From IMG/VR virus record IMGVR_UViG_3300050035_000110, positions 1-26,166 of that record: a stretch of 26,166 nt of DNA. One strand, written 5' to 3'. Made by a program: the position numbers and the translations under genes. The notes under the pieces are model-generated. The model did no database searches, was not told the DNA's origin, and saw nothing but the letters and a program-made list of their open reading frames with translations. This DNA comes from a virus. Positions 21,956-26,166 of this stretch are shown in pieces. Every line of letters begins with the position of its first letter. The stretch's first letter is position 1.

Positions 21956-23986
21956 TTACGAGATTGCGATGTAGGGGTTAGCTGCGAATGCCGCGATGTG
22001 CCGGCAAGCAACGTCATGCAGCGCGCGCTGGGTGACAACAATCGCGCCGCTGGCGGCCTGGGTGTACGGATCGACAACCACCTCACGCGCGCCCCAATCG
22101 GCAACAATCAACTGGCTCCAATCGCCAAAGACGGCGTTGTGCAGGATGGAGCCGGCTACGCCCGCCTTGGTTCCGTTCTTGGCGAGCTGGTTGGTGACGG
22201 CCGCGCGATAGCCGGCGGGGCCTTCCGTGTCGATGCCGAGCGGATCGCGAGGTCCGTCGCCCCACACCGGGATCGCATAGCCGGAGGGGAACTTGGCGGT
22301 GTTGCGGAGCTGGGCGCGCACTTCCGGCGTGAACATGAATCCCGAGGTGGTTACATCCGCGTTCGCGGCGGCAACGGTGGATTCAAACGCCAGAATGTCT
22401 GCCCAGGTAAGCGGCTTGCCGCCGTCACCGAATGCGGAGCCGGAGGGCGAGAGCAGCGTGAGTCCGGTGATGTTCATCAGGCCAACCGGGTTTGCGCCGC
22501 CGGTGGGACCACTGAGCGCGGCCAGGTCAAGGGCAAGCATGATTACCTTGTCCTGATCGGCGCGGGCCAGGCCCTCGATGTCGGGCGCGGTTTCCGCCAA
22601 CAGTTCGACGGTCCATGCGGTCTGCGCGGAGATGCGGTGCGGAGTCACGGAGATAAAATCCATGGAGAGGTCGGCGGGAGTAACGGCCGCGCCTTCACCC
22701 ACCCACTGTGCAGTGCCGGCACCGGACTGGCGGGGCAACCGGATGATGCCGGTCAATCCACCCAGGCGGCGCGCGCCAAGCTGCTCAACGCGCGGACGAT
22801 TGCGCAGAATCTCGATGACTTCCGGCCGCGTGTAGGTTGCCACGGCGGCGGCCTCGGAGGTTACCGCAATCTGACCGGCTCCGCTACCGATGCCCTGCGT
22901 ACCGAGAGCGCGCGACATGGAGTCCGGAATCAGCGGGCCTTCCGTGGTGATCTTGAGGCGCTTTTTCAGTTCATCGCTGAACTCGCGCTCAAGGGCCGCA
23001 TCGCACAGGCTGGCAGAGAACGAGCCGGGGCGGGCCGCATTGGTGAGTGAACGAACCAACCGGAACACGGAGAACCGCTTCTGATCGGACTTATCCATCT
23101 CGCCGAAAAGGTTGCTGCCGGCGGTGCCCACCTTGCTGGCATCGTTGGCGGCGCAAATCTTGCGCGAGACCAGATCGCGGAACTTATCCGAGGAGGTGTT
23201 GTCGGCGATGGCTTTCTGAGCCTCGTCAATGGTGACGTACTTGCGGAAATCGGAATCGGTCGCAACGGCCATGATGTCATTGCGCCGCGCAAGCTCAAGT
23301 TCCGCTGCGGTTTTCTCAGCCGTTTCGGCCATGTTTCTTTTCTCCTGTTTCGGTTCGACAACGATTGCGGGTTGTGCAACGGGAGCCGGATCGACGCCCC
23401 GCCGCAAGACGGTTTCAATTTCAACCGGAAAGTTTTGGTCGCCGGATTCCGAGCGCCCCGCACCGACCGTGGTATCGGCGGGCACGGTAACAAGCGATGC
23501 GTCGAACGGCTCCCAATCGGTTACGCGGCATTCGTCGGGTGCATCGGGGTTATCCTCATCCTCAGTGCGCACCATCTTGTGAACGCGGTAACCAACGGAT
23601 GCGGACGTAAGAATCTTGTCGTCGTAGTCCTGGCGCTTTTCCTGCGCAAACGCCGAGCGGCTGAACGGCCCCTCAACCACAAGCCGGCCATCTTTGATTT
23701 CGTACTTGTCAACGACGCCGAGTTGTTTGTTGGGATCGTGATTGAAGTTATTGGGAACCTGGCCGGAATCGAGGCGATCTGTGCGAATGCTCTTCTTATC
23801 GTGCTGAAGAATCTCATTCGCCGCACCCTCCCAATAATTCCGCAGATACGGAGTTTCACTGGAGACGGCAAAGCGAAACCGGCCCGGATCGGGGCCAGAC
23901 AGCCGTTCGCCCTCTTTCGGCTCCGCATCGATTTTCGCGGCCCGATACTGCATCGGAAGCGCCGCCGGTATGCTCTTAGTGCTCAT
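21956..23986 (-). CDS. prohead protease - major capsid protein fusion (HK97 type)
   Basis: 676 aa from ATG 23986. An upstream in-frame ATG (24055) is rejected because the extension crosses a terminator hairpin. Residues about 30-175 are the S78-type prohead protease: His83 in NFNHDPNKQLG, the Ser region SASVGY (128-133) and WEPFDASLVTVPADTTVG. Residues about 176-290 are a linker and helical scaffold-like segment. The rest is an HK97-fold capsid protein (LGTQGIGSGAGQIAVTSE, LPRQSGAGTAQWVGEG, NPVGLMNITG, and DWSQLIVADWGAREVVVDPY near the end). In-frame Met219 (ATG 23332) has AGGAG nine bases upstream, so free capsid subunits of 458 aa may be made from the same message. No separate protease gene exists in the window. 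Confidence 0.88.
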   Translation of the reverse strand: MSTKSIPAALPMQYRAAKIDAEPKEGERLSGPDPGRFRFAVSSETPYLRNYWEGAANEILQHDKKSIRTDRLDSGQVPNNFNHDPNKQLGVVDKYEIKDGRLVVEGPFSRSAFAQEKRQDYDDKILTSASVGYRVHKMVRTEDEDNPDAPDECRVTDWEPFDASLVTVPADTTVGAGRSESGDQNFPVEIETVLRRGVDPAPVAQPAIVVEPKQEKRNMAETAEKTAAELELARRNDIMAVATDSDFRKYVTIDEAQKAIADNTSSDKFRDLVSRKICAANDASKVGTAGSNLFGEMDKSDQKRFSVFRLVRSLTNAARPGSFSASLCDAALEREFSDELKKRLKITTEGPLIPDSMSRALGTQGIGSGAGQIAVTSEAAAVATYTRPEVIEILRNRPRVEQLGARRLGGLTGIIRLPRQSGAGTAQWVGEGAAVTPADLSMDFISVTPHRISAQTAWTVELLAETAPDIEGLARADQDKVIMLALDLAALSGPTGGANPVGLMNITGLTLLSPSGSAFGDGGKPLTWADILAFESTVAAANADVTTSGFMFTPEVRAQLRNTAKFPSGYAIPVWGDGPRDPLGIDTEGPAGYRAAVTNQLAKNGTKAGVAGSILHNAVFGDWSQLIVADWGAREVVVDPYTQAASGAIVVTQRALHDVACRHIAAFAANPYIAIS
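23330..23346 (-). promoter_or_regulatory. internal ribosome binding site and start for free capsid protein
   Basis: Inside the fusion gene, CAGGAG lies nine bases before an in-frame ATG (23332) at the start of the helical scaffold-like segment (MAETAEKTAAELELARRND), where separate HK97-type capsid proteins usually begin. Confidence 0.65.
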
Positions 23987-24008
23987 ATCTTCACTGTGCG
24001 GCGGAATG

Positions 24009-24038
24009 GAAAAAGGCCGCCAATTTCGGCGGCCTTTT
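24009..24038 (-). terminator. intrinsic terminator between secreted protein gene and protease-capsid gene
   Basis: Stem AAAAGGCCGCC / GGCGGCCTTTT (24011-24021 with 24028-24038), six-base loop, T-run on the minus strand and also T's on the plus strand. It lies 25 bases before the fusion start at 23986. Confidence 0.88.
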
Positions 24039-24058
24039 GAGCGAGCGATCTGCATTTA

Positions 24059-24859
24059 TCAGCGGGCAGACACCTGCTGATAGCTGTAGAAATCGACCGT
24101 GTAAACGTCGGCGACGGAGCCGCCCGTTTCAACCACGTCGAACATGGGCGAAAGTACGACAGTGGGTAAGGTTGCGGTAAGGGTCGAACCGGCGGCGCCG
24201 ACCGTTACCGTGGAAGATGCCGGGGTGGTTGTGTCCACTACCTTGAAAATCACGGTGCCGGACACGTTGCTTGTAAGCCAAAACTGAACCCAATCGCCGG
24301 CGGTGGGAGCAACGCTTGTGGGCGTGCAGCTCTCGACGCCTGCTGAATCCGAACAGGCATTGATGAAAGTATCGGTTCCGTTGAGAAAGCGGAAATACAC
24401 GCCATTGGTGGGAATCGCGGTGATGCTATCGACCGTGCCAAACCCGACACGATAACTCCCCGTGGAAATCTGATTGACCTCCATGATGCTTTCCGTTTGC
24501 CAATTGGTCGTGTTGCCGGGGAATAGAATCCCCACTGCGTGTCCGAGGGATAGGTATACGCCCTGAGTCGCGGTGGTTGTGGTGGTGAGCGCAACCAGGC
24601 ACGGATGATTGGCGACGGAGGCAACCGCGCCAGACGTGGAAAGGGTGCCGACGATCTGCGTCAGATCCCAGCCATAATCGCCGATGGTGGTCGTGGTGGA
24701 CGGGGTTGCGCCGCAGAAATCCTCCTGGATGGCCGGGGTGGACGGGACGCTGTAAACGTAAGTGCCGTTGGTGTTTTGTCCGACGGGAACCTGAGCAGAT
24801 GCCGCCAGTGCCAGCGCGCAGATTGCGATCAAACCGAATACAGAAACTTTCAGCTTCAT
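24059..24859 (-). CDS. secreted beta-rich protein inside the head gene cluster, unknown function
   Basis: 266 aa from ATG 24859 with a very strong site (AGGAGG, four bases before ATG). The N-terminus is a clear Sec signal peptide (MKLKVSVFGLIAICALALAASA|Q). The mature part is Thr/Val/Gly-rich and looks like a concanavalin- or lectin-type beta-sandwich (YGWDLTQIVGTL, GILFPGNTTNWQTESIMEVNQISTG, GVYFRFLNGTDTFINAC, GDWVQFWLTSN). Four cysteines in the mature part could make two disulfides. It lies between portal and protease, in the same direction, and a terminator follows. Possible roles: an exported factor that binds sugars on the host, a virion decoration, or an acquired host gene. Not recognised as a named family. 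Confidence 0.72.
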   Translation of the reverse strand: MKLKVSVFGLIAICALALAASAQVPVGQNTNGTYVYSVPSTPAIQEDFCGATPSTTTTIGDYGWDLTQIVGTLSTSGAVASVANHPCLVALTTTTTATQGVYLSLGHAVGILFPGNTTNWQTESIMEVNQISTGSYRVGFGTVDSITAIPTNGVYFRFLNGTDTFINACSDSAGVESCTPTSVAPTAGDWVQFWLTSNVSGTVIFKVVDTTTPASSTVTVGAAGSTLTATLPTVVLSPMFDVVETGGSVADVYTVDFYSYQQVSAR

Positions 24860-24904
24860 ATTCCCTCCTCGGGAGTTTTGGTTGGGACCGTTGGTTAGGC
24901 GGCG

Positions 24905-26166
24905 TTACTCCTCTTCTTTGGTCAACTCCCACAGTGCCGCATTGGCGGGGTGCATTCCGCGCTCAAGACTCCGGCCCGGCTTCACTTTTGGTTTGGCCGG
25001 TGCGGGCTTTGTGTTGGCCTTTGGCTTGGCTGGCTTGGTTGTGCCGGGAGGGGCGGGCTTTTCTTCGTTGTCCTTTGGCTCTGCGCCGGTGGCATCTTCC
25101 GGCGTCTCATCTTCGTTATTGATTTCGCTTGTGCCCTGGCCGCGAATATCGGTGCCAAGCGCGATGCCTAATTCGTCCGCAAGTTCCTGTTCACGCGCCA
25201 GCGCCGTGTAGGTTTCTTCCAGATCCCGGCCGACGCTGTTGAGGATGCTTTCGTGCGTCTCAAAGCCGTTCTGCACAAGCAACGTATTCGCCTGCACATC
25301 TTTCAATGGATCGATCCAAGGCCAGCGGCGCGGCTCCCACTTGATGAACTCACCGCAGAACCGCTTGCGATCCGCAAAGGGTAGGGCGATAGCTTGATTG
25401 AGCAGACCAGCGCCGAGCCAGGCATCGTAGATAGGCTCCGTGACGTTATCGATAAACGAGGTCTGCATCTCCATCCAGAACTCACGTACCTCCATCTCGC
25501 CAATACGCGCGGAGCTGTAATTGACGCCGCTCAGATCGTTGAACAGCGAGTGATAGGGAACGTTGAAACCGGATGCGATCAGCCGGCCCGATTGCTTGGT
25601 GAACGGGTCAAAGGCGTTGGTGGGATGGGTTGGGGTGTGATTGTTGAGCGTGGCCCCGGTGCCCGTGAGGTCGAGGGCGCTGCCAATGCCGATGTCGATA
25701 GCCTTGGAACCATCGGCGTTGATGCCGTCGCCTTCAATTTCATCGGCGTCGGGATCGGCATCCTTGGCGGTCTCGATGGACATCACCATGGAAGCGCCGA
25801 TGCGCGCGGCGGCCAGCTCCGCCTGGAAGTATCCGTCAAGCATCCGCAACTGGCCCATGCCGGAGGCCATCCACGGATAACCGCGCGTCTGTCCGGTGCG
25901 GTGGGCAACGATCCAGTGAATGATTTGATCGGCGGGCACGCGCACGCGGTTAGACGAGCCGAACGACGCCTCATACGGATTGCCCTGAAAGATGTGATAG
26001 GCTAGCGCCTTTTGATTGGCATCCACCTCGACGCCCATCCGTATCTGCGTTCCATCGGCGCGGCCCATGAGGTTGTAATTGTCGTCAAGCTGATCGGCGT
26101 CAATGAGCTGTATCTGAAAGCCGAACGGGTTGACGGTTTTGGGCACGTAGACTTTGCGGATAAGCT
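24905..26166 (-). CDS. portal protein (lambda gpB type), 5' end outside the window
   Basis: 420 residues of the C-terminal part are visible; the frame continues through the right edge (LIRKVYVPK precedes the first internal Met), so the N-terminus is missing. Family marks: IQLIDADQLDD, GVEVDANQKALAYHIF, VPADQIIHWIVAHRTGQTRGYPWMA, GQLRMLDGYFQAELAAARIGA, then YHSLFNDLSGVNYSSARIGEMEVREFW. This is the lambda-type portal (dodecameric ring for DNA entry and exit). The last 80 residues are Pro/Lys/Thr-rich and low in complexity (GTTKPAKPKANTKPAPAKPKV), longer than usual. Terminase genes should lie to the right, outside the window. Confidence 0.9.
   Translation of the reverse strand, partial: LIRKVYVPKTVNPFGFQIQLIDADQLDDNYNLMGRADGTQIRMGVEVDANQKALAYHIFQGNPYEASFGSSNRVRVPADQIIHWIVAHRTGQTRGYPWMASGMGQLRMLDGYFQAELAAARIGASMVMSIETAKDADPDADEIEGDGINADGSKAIDIGIGSALDLTGTGATLNNHTPTHPTNAFDPFTKQSGRLIASGFNVPYHSLFNDLSGVNYSSARIGEMEVREFWMEMQTSFIDNVTEPIYDAWLGAGLLNQAIALPFADRKRFCGEFIKWEPRRWPWIDPLKDVQANTLLVQNGFETHESILNSVGRDLEETYTALAREQELADELGIALGTDIRGQGTSEINNEDETPEDATGAEPKDNEEKPAPPGTTKPAKPKANTKPAPAKPKVKPGRSLERGMHPANAALWELTKEEE

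Noticed and set aside
21917-23050. Long plus-strand open frame of 377 codons opposite the capsid gene
   Set aside because: It mirrors the GC-rich codons of the clear HK97 capsid gene, has no ribosome site, and its product is Gly/Arg-rich without domains.
23987-24055. N-terminal extension of the protease-capsid gene to ATG 24055
   Set aside because: The extra codons read through the terminator hairpin; ATG 23986 is the sensible start even though its ribosome site is weak.

Overview
The window is bacteriophage DNA from edge to edge; no chromosomal housekeeping gene is visible. It belongs to a temperate, lambda-like siphovirus: tyrosine integrase, HK97-type capsid genes, and a lambda-ordered head-tail series. 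High GC, signal peptides ending in AQ, and the integrase type would fit an Acidobacteriota host. That host call is an inference and has not been tested by any search.

Layout from left to right. (1) 1-1386, minus strand: a tightly coupled operon of four small early genes: a membrane protein with a CxxC pair, a small helical protein, a winged-helix protein, and an HD phosphohydrolase cut by the left edge. (2) 1402-1937: a gene-free attachment-type region. It holds a tRNA-Arg(UCU)-like sequence enclosed by a 20-bp imperfect inverted repeat. (3) 1938-3460, plus strand: integrase and a small unknown gene. (4) 3501-6408, minus strand: a MazG/MazZ-like nucleotide-pool protein, an HTH-metallophosphoesterase, a holin-like coiled-coil/TM protein, an unknown protein and a T4-type endolysin. 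(5) 6574-7017, plus strand: a secreted moron-like gene. (6) 7027-26166, minus strand, read right to left: portal, a secreted protein, a protease-capsid fusion, neck genes, SSB and a 45-aa ORF, tail terminator, tail tube, assembly chaperone, tape measure, then the tip proteins M, L, K and I-J, and a repeat-rich fibre.

This late operon follows lambda order (B, C/E, FI, FII, [Z], U, V, G/T, H, M, L, K, I-J) with clear departures. A gpZ-like gene is inverted and moved to a cassette between H and M, where a superinfection-immunity (Imm) gene and a secreted DUF2846-like gene also lie. SSB and a tiny gene occupy the normal Z position. The protease and capsid are one reading frame with a strong internal start. 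A signal-peptide protein sits between portal and protease. Two good intrinsic terminators lie a few bases ahead of the capsid-fusion and chaperone start codons, so late transcription must read through or be antiterminated.

Because phage genes lie on both sides of the integrase/attachment region, the order matches circular phage-form DNA (attP) better than a simple prophage end. Functions are assigned by recognising motifs, gene order and length by eye; no database search was possible.
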